DNA of 64,000 nucleotides, taken from NCBI GenBank assembly GCA_029248665.1, contig JAQWIW010000016.1:62001-126000 (forward strand), read 5' to 3'. Every line of letters starts with the position of its first letter. Within the stretch, counting starts at the first letter, position 1. Source of the stretch: Opitutia bacterium. GTDB lineage: Bacteria > Verrucomicrobiota > Verrucomicrobiia > Opitutales > Coraliomargaritaceae. Both the position numbers and the translations under genes were made by a program. Positions 16,748-25,507 of the stretch are shown piece after piece. The notes below the pieces were generated by a model, which was not told the origin of the DNA, ran no database searches, and was given only the letters and a program-made list of their open reading frames with translations.

Positions 16748-17584
16748 TTAAGCATCTAATTGATCGGCAATTGTTGTTAAACGTTTCCTAGTGTCGCCTA
16801 ATTTAGGAATACAAGCAATTAAGGCTTTTGTGTAAGGGTGTTGAGGATTCGACAAAGTGGATTCAACGCTTCCTGATTCGACAATATTGCCTTGGTACAT
16901 AACCAAAACACGATCGGCAAACCCTTTAACAATACCGAAATTATGAGTGATCAATAAAATACTCATCCCTAATCGATTACGAAGCTCTCTGAGCAAATCT
17001 AAAATCTGAGCCTGTATCGTCACGTCGAGAGCGGTTGTAGGTTCATCGGCAACCAGTAATTTCGGCTCACAAGCTAAAGCCATAGCAATCACGACTCGCT
17101 GTTGCATCCCACCACTTAATTCATGTGGATAAGAGCGATAACGATGTTTTGCTTCTCGAATACCAACGAGTTCTAAAAGCTCTATCACTCGTCCTTCGAC
17201 ATCACTGATATCGGGACGGTGTAAACGAACTGCTTCAGCAATTTGAAAACCTATTGTGAAAACAGGGTTCAAAGAGGCTGATGGTTCTTGAAAGATATAG
17301 GCGATGCCGCCACCTCGAATTTTTCTCAAAGCAGAATCTTCTAATTTCAAAACATCTTGCCCATCAAAAACAATCGAACCCGAAACAGAGCAGTTCGCAT
17401 CAGTAGGAAGTAATCGAGTCAAAGCTAGGCAACTGACACTTTTACCGCTCCCGCTTTCTCCAAGAATCGCTACCGTTTCTCCACCTGACTCAATGTCAAA
17501 ATCAATCCCATGAACGACTTCATTGATCTGGTCTCCAGAACCAAATCCTATTTTCAATTGCTCGACTGTTAATAATTTCGACAT
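16748..17584 (-). CDS. oppD: Peptide ABC transporter ATP-binding protein, short OppD/DppD type
   Basis: Cytoplasmic ATPase that powers peptide import. The 278-aa protein has Walker A GESGSGKS (about residues 41-48), signature LSGGMQQR, and Walker B LLVADEPTTALD with the switch histidine in LLITHNFGI. DppD/OppD proteins usually have about 320-330 residues. Here the chain ends soon after HPYTKALIACIPKLG, so the C-terminal oligopeptide-type extension with its cysteine cluster is missing, and the downstream bases do not encode it in another frame. No OppF-type partner is present, suggesting a homodimer or a partner elsewhere. It is the last gene of its operon. Confidence 0.93.
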   Translation of the reverse strand: MSKLLTVEQLKIGFGSGDQINEVVHGIDFDIESGGETVAILGESGSGKSVSCLALTRLLPTDANCSVSGSIVFDGQDVLKLEDSALRKIRGGGIAYIFQEPSASLNPVFTIGFQIAEAVRLHRPDISDVEGRVIELLELVGIREAKHRYRSYPHELSGGMQQRVVIAMALACEPKLLVADEPTTALDVTIQAQILDLLRELRNRLGMSILLITHNFGIVKGFADRVLVMYQGNIVESGSVESTLSNPQHPYTKALIACIPKLGDTRKRLTTIADQLDA

Positions 17585-17615
17585 AAATAAAAGAATACAA
17601 TTTTAGTTTAAGTAA

Positions 17616-19919
17616 TCAAAGCTTCATCTTAGGATCAACAATATCTCGAAGCACATCCCCTAAAACATTGTAAGCCACTACGGTAACAAATATCGCCACC
17701 CCGGGTAAAAGCATCCACCAAAAGTTCATAAAAAATACAATCATATTGCCTTGTGATTGTTTCAGCATCAATCCCCAAGAGGCTGATGGCTCAGAGATGC
17801 CTAATCCGAGAAACGATAGAGCTGCCTCGGCTAAAATATATCCTGGGATTGAAAGCGTAGCTGCCACTAATAAATAACTGGCTATGTTGGGCAAAATATG
17901 ACGCAACAAAATCAGCCATACTGGAACACCAAAACTTTCTGCGGCTTGTACAAAAGGGCGTTTTCTCAGGGATAAGGTCATACCACGAATGATACGAGCG
18001 GTCCCCGCCCAGCCAATCACTGAAAGGATCACCACAATAATCGTATACACTTGAACTGGCGAAAGCTCGGGTCGCATGAAAGCAGATCGTAAAGCTAACA
18101 ATAAATAAAGCCCGGGAATCGACATCAATAATTCGACAAGTCGCATCGCAGAAAAATCCACCCAACCTCCATAATAACCGGCAATTGAACCTACAATAAA
18201 TCCAAGGACTAGTGTAATTGAAATGCCAATTAATCCAATCGATAAAGAAATTTGTGAGCCGTATAAAAGCCGACTAAAAATATCACGCCCTGTTGAATCA
18301 GACCCTAATAGATAAAACTGATGATTTCTATTTTCTGAATCTAATTGAACAAATTTATGAGACATGGGAATAAATCCGAACAAATCATACGGTTCCGATT
18401 TTGAGAAAAATTCAAGCTGTGCAGTTTCACCTGTCACATGATATTCGGCCACGCCCACTTGCACCCTTTCCATCAGCATGACTTCTAATTGCCCTCCTAC
18501 AAATTGAATTTGCGAAGGTGGATGATAAGGAAAGCTAAGATTTTGCTCAGAGACAGAATACGGAGCAAAAAAGGAAGCAAAGCCTGAGAAAAAATACAAG
18601 GCCCCTAAAATTGAAAAGGCAATGGCGCCTGAAGTTCGTTTAAAAATAGGAATGAGTAAACGCTTCGCCATTATGAATAAAAGATAGCCCACCATGGCAA
18701 TACAAGCTAGGGCAATCAAAGCAACCGTGATTAAACCAAGCCATTTCAAACAGTGTGCGATCACCATTAAACCTGTAGGAAAAAAGGACTCTAATAAAAT
18801 TTCACCACCAATAAGAGCAAAGAGCACTAAAAATAACCAAGTACTGTAATTAGCATTTTTCTTTTTAGATGCAGACTGTTCTGATTCGACTCGGATTCGA
18901 GGGTCGGTCCAACCGAGTAATAAGTCAGCTAGGAGATTTCCGAAAACTAGTAAGGTCACTCCTACCAATACCCCTGCCATAACTACATACTGATCTTCTC
19001 GAATCAATGCATCATAAATCAACTGCCCTAAGCCTGGGTAGTTCATCACATTCTCCACTAACAAGGCACCTGAAAGCAAACTAGCAAAAGCGTAGCCGAA
19101 AGAAGTAATCAAAGGATTGATCGCATTTCGTAAAACGTGAACGAACATAATAACACTTTCTCGCAAGCCTTTGGCCCGAACGGTTGTCACATATTCCGCT
19201 CGCATACTATCGATAAAATTAGCCCGCATAATACGCATCGTGCCTGCGATTCCTCCAATCCCTAAAACAATGGTTGGTAAAATCAAATGATGGAGATAAT
19301 CGATAAATTGTAATCCGACTGGCAAAAATTCACTTTCAATAGAAGATCGCCCACCTTCGGGAAAGAACCCAGTAACAGCAGCAAAATAAACGGCTAGAAT
19401 TGCCAAGAAAAACTCAGGGATCGATAATGCTGCATAAGCAAGAAAGGCAGACACTCGATCAAAAATTGAATCTTTATACATGGCCGCTAAAATGCCTAAA
19501 GGTATCGCTATCGTCCAAGCGAAGAGAATTGAACATAGGGAAAGAATAAATGTAGCGGGCACCCTTTGCTTTAATAAATCGAATACTTCGATTTTATAAG
19601 TCCATGATTCTCCAAAATAAGGGCTTCCAAAAAAGAGCCCTCTATCGGGTTCGCCAACCCAAGGTCCATACTTAACCGGTGAAACATTTGCCAACCAATG
19701 CCCGTACTGAACGAACCAAGGCGTGGGGTTGCCCGCTGCATCGACTAAGCCTAATTGACGCTCAGTCTGTTCGATAAAGCTAGGATCAATGTCCTTTGCT
19801 GCTCGGGCCTGCGTTAAAAAATCACCCGGAGATAAGTACATTAAAAGTGAAACAAGCAAACTGACTCCAAATAATAATGGAATTAAAGTAAACAAGCGCT
19901 TGAAAATAAATCGCCACAT
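17616..19919 (-). CDS. Fused peptide ABC transporter permease (DppB-DppC fusion)
   Basis: A single 767-aa protein joins the two pore subunits that are normally separate. The N-terminal half (about residues 1-345) is DppB-like, starting with FKRLFTLIPLLFGVSLLVS and carrying the EAA-type loop YVTTVRAKGLRESVIMFVHV. A Lys/Ser-rich joint follows, then hydrophobic segments. The C-terminal half (from about residue 430) is DppC-like with an extended periplasmic region (YHPPSQIQFVG to LLGSDSTGRDIFSRLLYG) and the second EAA-type loop FVQAAESFGVPVWLILLRHI. Both halves look complete. The extended loop is known from a DppC subfamily in anaerobes and other phyla. It lies between its binding protein and the ATPase. 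Confidence 0.9.
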   Translation of the reverse strand: MWRFIFKRLFTLIPLLFGVSLLVSLLMYLSPGDFLTQARAAKDIDPSFIEQTERQLGLVDAAGNPTPWFVQYGHWLANVSPVKYGPWVGEPDRGLFFGSPYFGESWTYKIEVFDLLKQRVPATFILSLCSILFAWTIAIPLGILAAMYKDSIFDRVSAFLAYAALSIPEFFLAILAVYFAAVTGFFPEGGRSSIESEFLPVGLQFIDYLHHLILPTIVLGIGGIAGTMRIMRANFIDSMRAEYVTTVRAKGLRESVIMFVHVLRNAINPLITSFGYAFASLLSGALLVENVMNYPGLGQLIYDALIREDQYVVMAGVLVGVTLLVFGNLLADLLLGWTDPRIRVESEQSASKKKNANYSTWLFLVLFALIGGEILLESFFPTGLMVIAHCLKWLGLITVALIALACIAMVGYLLFIMAKRLLIPIFKRTSGAIAFSILGALYFFSGFASFFAPYSVSEQNLSFPYHPPSQIQFVGGQLEVMLMERVQVGVAEYHVTGETAQLEFFSKSEPYDLFGFIPMSHKFVQLDSENRNHQFYLLGSDSTGRDIFSRLLYGSQISLSIGLIGISITLVLGFIVGSIAGYYGGWVDFSAMRLVELLMSIPGLYLLLALRSAFMRPELSPVQVYTIIVVILSVIGWAGTARIIRGMTLSLRKRPFVQAAESFGVPVWLILLRHILPNIASYLLVAATLSIPGYILAEAALSFLGLGISEPSASWGLMLKQSQGNMIVFFMNFWWMLLPGVAIFVTVVAYNVLGDVLRDIVDPKMKL

Positions 19920-19951
19920 AATTTAATAATTTAATCGATAAACAACCGTGC

Positions 19952-21781
19952 TTAAGGCTGCTCTACCCCTTCCCATATTTCATCGATATTCCATAGAATA
20001 GAACCTGCTCTCGGTATATAAACGTTCTTCCATTTGTTTTTTATCCCTACATAACTGTAAGGCGTATAGCCAAATAGTAAGGGCAGTTCATCTGAGAGTA
20101 TCGCCTGCACCTCATGCATATAAGCTATGCGTTGTTTACGATCCAAAGTTTGTTCCTGAAGCTGAATTAAGGCGTCAATTCTCGCTTCCCATTCAGTTGC
20201 TGGTGATTTTTGATTTGGATACCACAGGTGATATTTGCCACTACTTAAATAAAGCGCCTTACTTCCAGAAGGATCGTACGCGGCACTGGAAGAACCCCAA
20301 CCCAAAATGGTCATATCATAATTAAAGGTGTCATCCGTACGTTTGAGAAGAGTGGCAAAGTCAGCACGCTCTAAGCGAACCTCAATCCCTAAATCTTTCA
20401 TGTTTTCAATAAAAGTGACGCCAATCTGATCATAACTTGCACTTTCTACTAAGAGTAAATTAAAAGTAACTTTATTTCCAAAACCATCGAATAATTGTCC
20501 TTTCTCATTCCATTTAAAACCAATCGATTTAAAGGATTCACGAGCCTTCTCTGTAGAATACTCATATTTGCTTACATTGGGATTGTACCATTCACCTTGT
20601 GCAGGTGCTATGATTGAGTGTAAGGGTTCTCCTTTTCCAAACAAAATGGCATCGATGATTCCTTCACGGTTGAAGCCATGCAAGATACCCTTACGGAAAC
20701 GTTTATCGCTAAACCAAGCGAATTTATACGGTTCTACATAAGGCACCCCATCCTCTGAAGACTCTGGATTTTGATTAAACCAAAAAAAGTTAACACTTGA
20801 AGAGGGACCACGATTGCTAATGGAAAAATCATATATGTCTGCCGCCTTATTCACCCACTCATAATCTTCAGCACCAACTCCAGAGGCATCACTCTTTCCT
20901 GTAGCAAAATGAGCAATCGCTGTATTAGCCTCAGAGACAAATTTTATGACAAGATAATCTAAATAAGGTAAGCGTTGCCCTGCACTATCGGCACGCCAGT
21001 AATGTGGATTAGGCTCAAGAACCAAACGCTCCCCTGGCTTATAGGAAAAAATCTTAAAGGGACCGAGCCCGACAATCTTTTCAGGGGACTCAATGGCCGT
21101 TTGCGTCGTCCATTCCTTCATAAAAGAACCTGAGTCAAAAGCATCGCCTAAAATATGTTTTGGTAAAATCGCTACTCCGATATCATATAAAAAAGGTGCG
21201 TAGGTTTTGGGTAGATCAAAACGCACTGTGTGGGCATCGATTAAAGTGTATTGAATCGGCATTTCATTGATATGAAATTGTTGATAATAACGGGACGGAT
21301 AACGTGGCCGTTTTTTCCCTGTCGTTTCATCTACAATTTCGGATAAAATACAATCAAAGGTAAAAATGATATCCTCTGCGGTGAAAGGTTGACCATCACT
21401 CCAAAGCAGACCCTTACGTAAATGAAATGTATAGGATAGCCCATCTTCACTAACTGTCCATGATTTCGCTAATGCGGGTACAAATAGCTCTGTCTTCGGG
21501 TCGAAATTAACCAAGCCACTTAAGAGACGCGATAAAACCATACCCGTGCTAAGATTGTTGGGAACTTGAGGATTAAACGTTGTTGGCTGAGTCGTCTCGT
21601 TTAAAATAAAAATGCCTCCGTAATGCCCAACCTGGCAATCGGATATATCAGCACCTTGGGGTAAAGGGTGATCGTTTCTCTCGTAGCTTATCGACCGCTC
21701 ACAGCCTAAATTCAATAAACTCAATAGCACGAGTGCAGAAAGCAAACTATAACGAATAAATTGAGAGAAAAACAAAGACAT
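19952..21781 (-). CDS. Peptide ABC transporter substrate-binding lipoprotein, long type
   Basis: Large SBP_bac_5-family binding protein, about 609 aa from the ATG at 21779-21781. That start is preferred because it opens directly onto a signal peptide with lipobox (LLNLGC). An in-frame start at 21862 would add 27 residues and run into the lexA promoter. Family sequences include TTQPTTFNPQVPNNLSTG, LLSGLVNFDPKTELFVPALAKSW, SYTFHLRKGLLWSDGQPFTAEDI and FRKGILHGFNREGII. Size recalls YejA-type or other long peptide-binding proteins. It is the first gene of the operon with the fused permease and the ATPase. Confidence 0.9.
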   Translation of the reverse strand: MSLFFSQFIRYSLLSALVLLSLLNLGCERSISYERNDHPLPQGADISDCQVGHYGGIFILNETTQPTTFNPQVPNNLSTGMVLSRLLSGLVNFDPKTELFVPALAKSWTVSEDGLSYTFHLRKGLLWSDGQPFTAEDIIFTFDCILSEIVDETTGKKRPRYPSRYYQQFHINEMPIQYTLIDAHTVRFDLPKTYAPFLYDIGVAILPKHILGDAFDSGSFMKEWTTQTAIESPEKIVGLGPFKIFSYKPGERLVLEPNPHYWRADSAGQRLPYLDYLVIKFVSEANTAIAHFATGKSDASGVGAEDYEWVNKAADIYDFSISNRGPSSSVNFFWFNQNPESSEDGVPYVEPYKFAWFSDKRFRKGILHGFNREGIIDAILFGKGEPLHSIIAPAQGEWYNPNVSKYEYSTEKARESFKSIGFKWNEKGQLFDGFGNKVTFNLLLVESASYDQIGVTFIENMKDLGIEVRLERADFATLLKRTDDTFNYDMTILGWGSSSAAYDPSGSKALYLSSGKYHLWYPNQKSPATEWEARIDALIQLQEQTLDRKQRIAYMHEVQAILSDELPLLFGYTPYSYVGIKNKWKNVYIPRAGSILWNIDEIWEGVEQP

Positions 21782-21839
21782 AATCAAACCAACAAACACT
21801 CTTATTCTAAGCACTGATTTGACAACTTTAAATTGAATA

Positions 21840-21877
21840 TTGACAAATGCACAACTGTTCACCTATTCATATGTACA
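21840..21877 (+). promoter_or_regulatory. Candidate lexA promoter and operator
   Basis: A perfect TTGACA (21840-21845) is followed after 18 bp by TATTCA (21864-21869), a modest -10. Overlapping it is an imperfect dyad, TGTTCA (21856-21861) and TGTACA (21872-21877), in the place where an autorepressor would bind. A second TTGACAA lies 21 bp upstream (21819). The dyad does not match TGTTC-N4-GAACA, so its identity as a LexA box is inferred from position only. Confidence 0.35.
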
Positions 21878-21879
21878 CT

Positions 21880-22536
21880 ATGAAAGAATTGACGGCTCGA
21901 CAAATAGAAATATTAGATTTTATCACCAATTACGAATGGAGGCATGGCTTTTGGCCAAGTATTCGCAATATTCAAATGGAATTTGACTATAAAAGCACCA
22001 ATGCGGTGATGGGTCATCTTCGAGCCCTCGAAAGAAAAAGAGCGATTGAACGAATCCCTGGACAAGCTCGTACCTTTAGAATCAACCGCCCAGACCAACC
22101 ACAAGCCTCTTTTGATTCCGAACTCCCTGAGAATGCGAGTGAAGTAGTTGAAATTCCCGTGTACGGAGCAATTGCGGCTGGCTATCCTGATAGAGTGGAA
22201 TCGTCAGGTGCAGTAGGCAAACTACAAGTAGATATTCAAAATGCGGGCTTTACCAACGCGAGCCGAAAACAGTCTTTCGCCCTAGAAGTTCGAGGTGATA
22301 GTATGGTCGATGCTGAAATTTATGATGGTGATCGTGTGATCATTGAGCCTAAAGAAGCTAGAGACGGAGATATCGTTGCGGCTTTAATTGATGGTGAGGT
22401 GACTTTGAAGCGATTAATTCAAAAAGCGGGCGAACCACCCTATTTAAAAGCAGAAAACAAAAACTATCCTGAATTACACCCTTCCGATCAATTAGAAATT
22501 CAAGGTGTAGCGAAGGCAATAGTTAGAGCACTTTAA
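21880..22536 (+). CDS. lexA: SOS response repressor LexA
   Basis: Repressor of DNA-damage genes that cleaves itself when bound to RecA filaments. The start MKELTARQIEILDFI at 21880 matches the LexA family and gives 218 aa; earlier in-frame ATGs at 21847 and 21871 lie on or upstream of the predicted promoter. The N-terminal winged helix is followed by a peptidase domain with the Ala-Gly cleavage site in GAIAAGYP, the catalytic Ser in RGDSMVDA and the catalytic Lys in GEVTLKRL. It is divergent from the peptide transporter gene. No other SOS gene is adjacent. Confidence 0.96.
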   Translation: MKELTARQIEILDFITNYEWRHGFWPSIRNIQMEFDYKSTNAVMGHLRALERKRAIERIPGQARTFRINRPDQPQASFDSELPENASEVVEIPVYGAIAAGYPDRVESSGAVGKLQVDIQNAGFTNASRKQSFALEVRGDSMVDAEIYDGDRVIIEPKEARDGDIVAALIDGEVTLKRLIQKAGEPPYLKAENKNYPELHPSDQLEIQGVAKAIVRAL

Positions 22537-22573
22537 ACCTTGTACTTATTTCCAATCCTGTAGGATTACTCTC

Positions 22574-22960
22574 ATGAAGATTACTTTTGACCATACACGT
22601 ATTCGTGTCTCCAATTTAGAAACTTCCATTGACTGGTATTGCAAAACTTGTGGTTTTGAGGTTTTGAGACGTACCGATAAATCTCCCTCAGGAAATGAAT
22701 TAGCTCATTTAAAAATACCTGATTCAGATCACAAACTAGAGCTCACTTATTCGCCCGATTTCAAAGTAGAATTTCCTGAGGATTTGGTACATACGTGCAT
22801 ACGAGTCGATGATATTATCGCATACTGTGAACATTTAGAATCTCTGAATTTGACCATTGATTTATGGCCCTCTAATTGGCGAGAAAAATTTGTGGATGGC
22901 AAGAAAATGGCTTTCATCACAGATCCTGATGGCTATGAGGTGGAAGTACTAGAACATTAA
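22574..22960 (+). CDS. Glyoxalase-fold protein, lactoylglutathione lyase-like
   Basis: Vicinal-oxygen-chelate protein of 128 aa with two beta-alpha-beta-beta-beta modules. Candidate metal ligands are His7 (FDHTRIRVSN), a Glu in KLELTYS, His in LVHTCIRVDD and Glu in GYEVEVLEH, the spacing seen in glyoxalase I, which detoxifies methylglyoxal adducts. Other members of this fold have quite different substrates, so the exact reaction is not certain. It follows lexA by 37 bp on the same strand. It is one of the few genes with an AGGA sequence at sensible distance from the ATG. Confidence 0.82.
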   Translation: MKITFDHTRIRVSNLETSIDWYCKTCGFEVLRRTDKSPSGNELAHLKIPDSDHKLELTYSPDFKVEFPEDLVHTCIRVDDIIAYCEHLESLNLTIDLWPSNWREKFVDGKKMAFITDPDGYEVEVLEH

Positions 22961-22968
22961 TCCACACA

Positions 22969-23004
22969 CTTTGCATTCTTCCCTATCAAGGAGTAGAAGC
23001 AAAG
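22969..23004. terminator. Possible terminator hairpin between converging genes
   Basis: CTTTGC plus TTCT (22969-22979, one base bulged) pairs with AGAAGCAAAG (22995-23004), with an inner TCC/GGA pair. It lies between the converging glyoxalase and ispF genes. There is no clear T-run on either side, so termination is only a suggestion. Confidence 0.35.
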
Positions 23005-23011
23005 ATTTCAA

Positions 23012-23497
23012 CTACTTAGAGACAACCGTAACAATAACGGTGCAATGGATGCCGAGTCCGCGACCGACATCAGTCAATGCTTCCCCACTTGTTGCGGTAA
23101 TACCAACATCAGAAAAAGTAATTCCCAAAAGCTCCGCAATTGAATTTCGCATAGGCTCAACCATGGGATCGATCTTCGGCTGCTGACATTCCAAAGCAAT
23201 TGCAATATGCGAAATCGTGTGTTCCTCTAAATCGGCTAAGGCTAATTTAAGATACTCACGACTATCTGTTATCCCTTGCTGGCAAAGTTCATCCGCTTTG
23301 CCTCCAATAATGGTATTACCCGTAATGCTACTAATAGCATCCGCAATGGCATGTAGCACAACATCTGCATCGCTGTTTCCCTCAAGAGAGAGTGCACTGT
23401 CAAAATTCACGCCCCCTAACAGCAATGGCTTGTCTACTGATTGATCTTCATGAAAGCGATGGCTATCGAGACCTAGACCTGTTTTAATTTTGACCAA
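23012..23497 (-). CDS. ispF: 2-C-methyl-D-erythritol 2,4-cyclodiphosphate synthase (IspF)
   Basis: Zinc enzyme of the non-mevalonate isoprenoid pathway. The 161-aa protein shows the N-terminal GLGLDSHRF with the Asp and His metal ligands, LLGGVNFDSALSLEGNSDADVVLHAIADAI in two parts of the usual motif, and the C-terminal ATSGEALTDVGRGLGI with the conserved Thr. It lies 27 bp after ndk. The apparent start is TTG at 23497, since no ATG or GTG is available in frame close by. Confidence 0.96.
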   Translation of the reverse strand: MVKIKTGLGLDSHRFHEDQSVDKPLLLGGVNFDSALSLEGNSDADVVLHAIADAISSITGNTIIGGKADELCQQGITDSREYLKLALADLEEHTISHIAIALECQQPKIDPMVEPMRNSIAELLGITFSDVGITATSGEALTDVGRGLGIHCTVIVTVVSK

Positions 23498-23524
23498 AAC
23501 TAATAAAGAGACACAAAGAAAAAA

Positions 23525-23932
23525 TTATAACTCAGGGAAAAAGCGTTTCTGTTCAATAAGAGCATTTTCAGGGCTGTCAGAAGCATGAACCACATTCTGC
23601 ATTCTGTCTGTTCCTAGGTCACCACGAATAGTTCCCTTAGGAGCGGTGGTTGAGTCAGTAGGCCCCAGAAGATCTCTTACTCTCGAAATCACATCATCTC
23701 CTGCTAAAATAAAAATCAAAACTGGCTCGCTGCTCATAAAAGCTTCGATCTCTGGGAAAAATGGCAAATCGGCAACATGTGCATAGTGCTCTCTAAGTAA
23801 TTTACTTTCTAATTTCTTAACCTTTGAAGCAACTATTTGAAATCCTTCTTTTTCAAAACGGCTAATGACCTGACCGCATAAGCCTAACTTCATGCAATCA
23901 GGCTTTAAAATAATAAGTGTTTTTTGAGACAT
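23525..23932 (-). CDS. ndk: Nucleoside diphosphate kinase
   Basis: Phosphotransferase that equalises NTP pools through a phospho-histidine intermediate. I use the ATG at 23930-23932, giving 135 aa (MSQKTLIILKPDCMKLG), because this matches the family N-terminus; an upstream in-frame start would add 19 unrelated residues. The active-site His lies near residue 117 in NVVHASDSPENA. Other family sequences are GPTDSTTAPKGTIRGDLG and the terminal FFPEL. It leads a two-gene operon with ispF. Confidence 0.97.
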   Translation of the reverse strand: MSQKTLIILKPDCMKLGLCGQVISRFEKEGFQIVASKVKKLESKLLREHYAHVADLPFFPEIEAFMSSEPVLIFILAGDDVISRVRDLLGPTDSTTAPKGTIRGDLGTDRMQNVVHASDSPENALIEQKRFFPEL

Positions 23933-24059
23933 AATTAAAATATACAATTTAGTTCCCATTGTATGTAAATCATTAATAAATCTAGTCAATATAGTATCTT
24001 ATCTAAAAAAACCTTGTCTCTTAATGATTAGAGTACTTACATGAAGATTCCTTATTAAT

Positions 24060-24136
<77 letters not shown>

Positions 24137-24170
24137 CTTATATTACTCATATAACAACTAAATTTTGACT

Positions 24171-25478
24171 ATGACAGAACCAACGAAAAAACCAGGTCTT
24201 GAAACACTATCGTTACATGCAGGGCACGATATTGACGAAACAAATTCTCGTGCAGTTCCTATCTACCAAACTACAAGTTATGTCTTTAGAGATACCGATC
24301 ATGCCGCAAAATTATTTGGACTCGAAGAATTAGGAAATATCTACACTCGCATTATGAATCCAACTACTGATGTGTTGGAAAAAAGAATTTCTGCCCTAGA
24401 AGGAGGCGTCGCTAGTCTTGGACATGCAAGTGGTCAAGCGGCCATCACAAGTGCAATTTTAAATCTAGCGCAAGCAGGCGATAACATCGTTACTTCGTCA
24501 CAGTTATATGGCGGTACTTATAGTTTATTCAAACACACCCTGCCAAAACTTGGCATAGAAGTCCGTTTTGCTGATGCCGAAAATCCTGAAACTTTCGCCT
24601 CACTGGTTGATGATAAAACAAGGGCAATCTACGGAGACACGGTAGGAAACCCTAAGCTTAACATCTTCCCATTCGAGGAAATTTCTGCTCTGTGCAAAAA
24701 AGAAAAGCTACCACTTGTCATTGATAACACAGTAGCATCACCTGCAATCTGCCGACCGATTGAACACGGTGCCAATGTTGTGATTAATAGCTTAACTAAA
24801 TTCATAGGTGGACATGGCACAAGTATTGGTGGAATGGTCACAGATGCTGGTAATTTTGATTGGGGAAGCGGTCGCTTCAGTATGTTCACAGAACCCGATG
24901 AAAGCTATCATGGATTAGTCCATTGGGATGTCTTCAAAGCATTCCCTCCTGCGGGCGGTGCCAATATTGCTTACATCATGAAAATGCGCCTGCAACTCTT
25001 ACGTGATATGGGTAATTGTGCGGCTCCATTCAATTCATTTTTGCACTTACAAGGGGTGGAAACACTTCCTTTGAGAATGGAAAGACATTGTGAAAATGCA
25101 ATGAAAGTCGCTGAGTTTCTAAACGAGCATCCTAAAGTCAGTTGGGTCAATTATCCAGGCTTAAACAATAGCCCACACCATGAAGCGGCTAATAAATATT
25201 TTGAAAAAGGTCATTATGGAGCACTTGTTGGCTTTGGCCTCAAAGATGGGATTGAAGCAGGGAAATCATTTATTAATAGCCTAAAGCTTTTCAGTCACTT
25301 AGCCAATATTGGTGATGCGAAATCATTAGCCATCCATCCAGCGACAACTACCCATCAGCAACTCGATGAAGAACAACAAATTTCAACAGGTGTTACTCCA
25401 GATTTTGTTCGTTTATCTGTGGGCATTGAATCTATTGAAGATTTGCTAGAAGATTTAGACCAAGCGTTAAATTCATAA
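24171..25478 (+). CDS. metY: O-acetylhomoserine sulfhydrylase (Cys/Met metabolism PLP enzyme)
   Basis: PLP enzyme that makes homocysteine from O-acetylhomoserine and sulfide. I use the ATG at 24171 (435 aa); a TTG two codons earlier is less likely. Family sequences include [23 protein letters not shown], the [18 protein letters not shown] segment, [14 protein letters not shown], and the Lys-containing [16 protein letters not shown]. The insertion between core and C-terminus and overall length of about 430 fit MetY rather than the shorter MetB/MetC. With metF in the same window it belongs to methionine synthesis. Confidence 0.93.
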   Translation: MTEPTKKPGLETLSLHAGHDIDETNSRAVPIYQTTSYVFRDTDHAAKLFGLEELGNIYTRIMNPTTDVLEKRISALEGGVASLGHASGQAAITSAILNLAQAGDNIVTSSQLYGGTYSLFKHTLPKLGIEVRFADAENPETFASLVDDKTRAIYGDTVGNPKLNIFPFEEISALCKKEKLPLVIDNTVASPAICRPIEHGANVVINSLTKFIGGHGTSIGGMVTDAGNFDWGSGRFSMFTEPDESYHGLVHWDVFKAFPPAGGANIAYIMKMRLQLLRDMGNCAAPFNSFLHLQGVETLPLRMERHCENAMKVAEFLNEHPKVSWVNYPGLNNSPHHEAANKYFEKGHYGALVGFGLKDGIEAGKSFINSLKLFSHLANIGDAKSLAIHPATTTHQQLDEEQQISTGVTPDFVRLSVGIESIEDLLEDLDQALNS

Positions 25479-25507
25479 ACAAAACAATTGTATACCCCAT
25501 AATCCAA

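Noticed and set aside
21856-21869. Canonical TGTTC-N4-GAACA LexA box
   Set aside because: Only the first half-site is present; the second half reads ATTCA.
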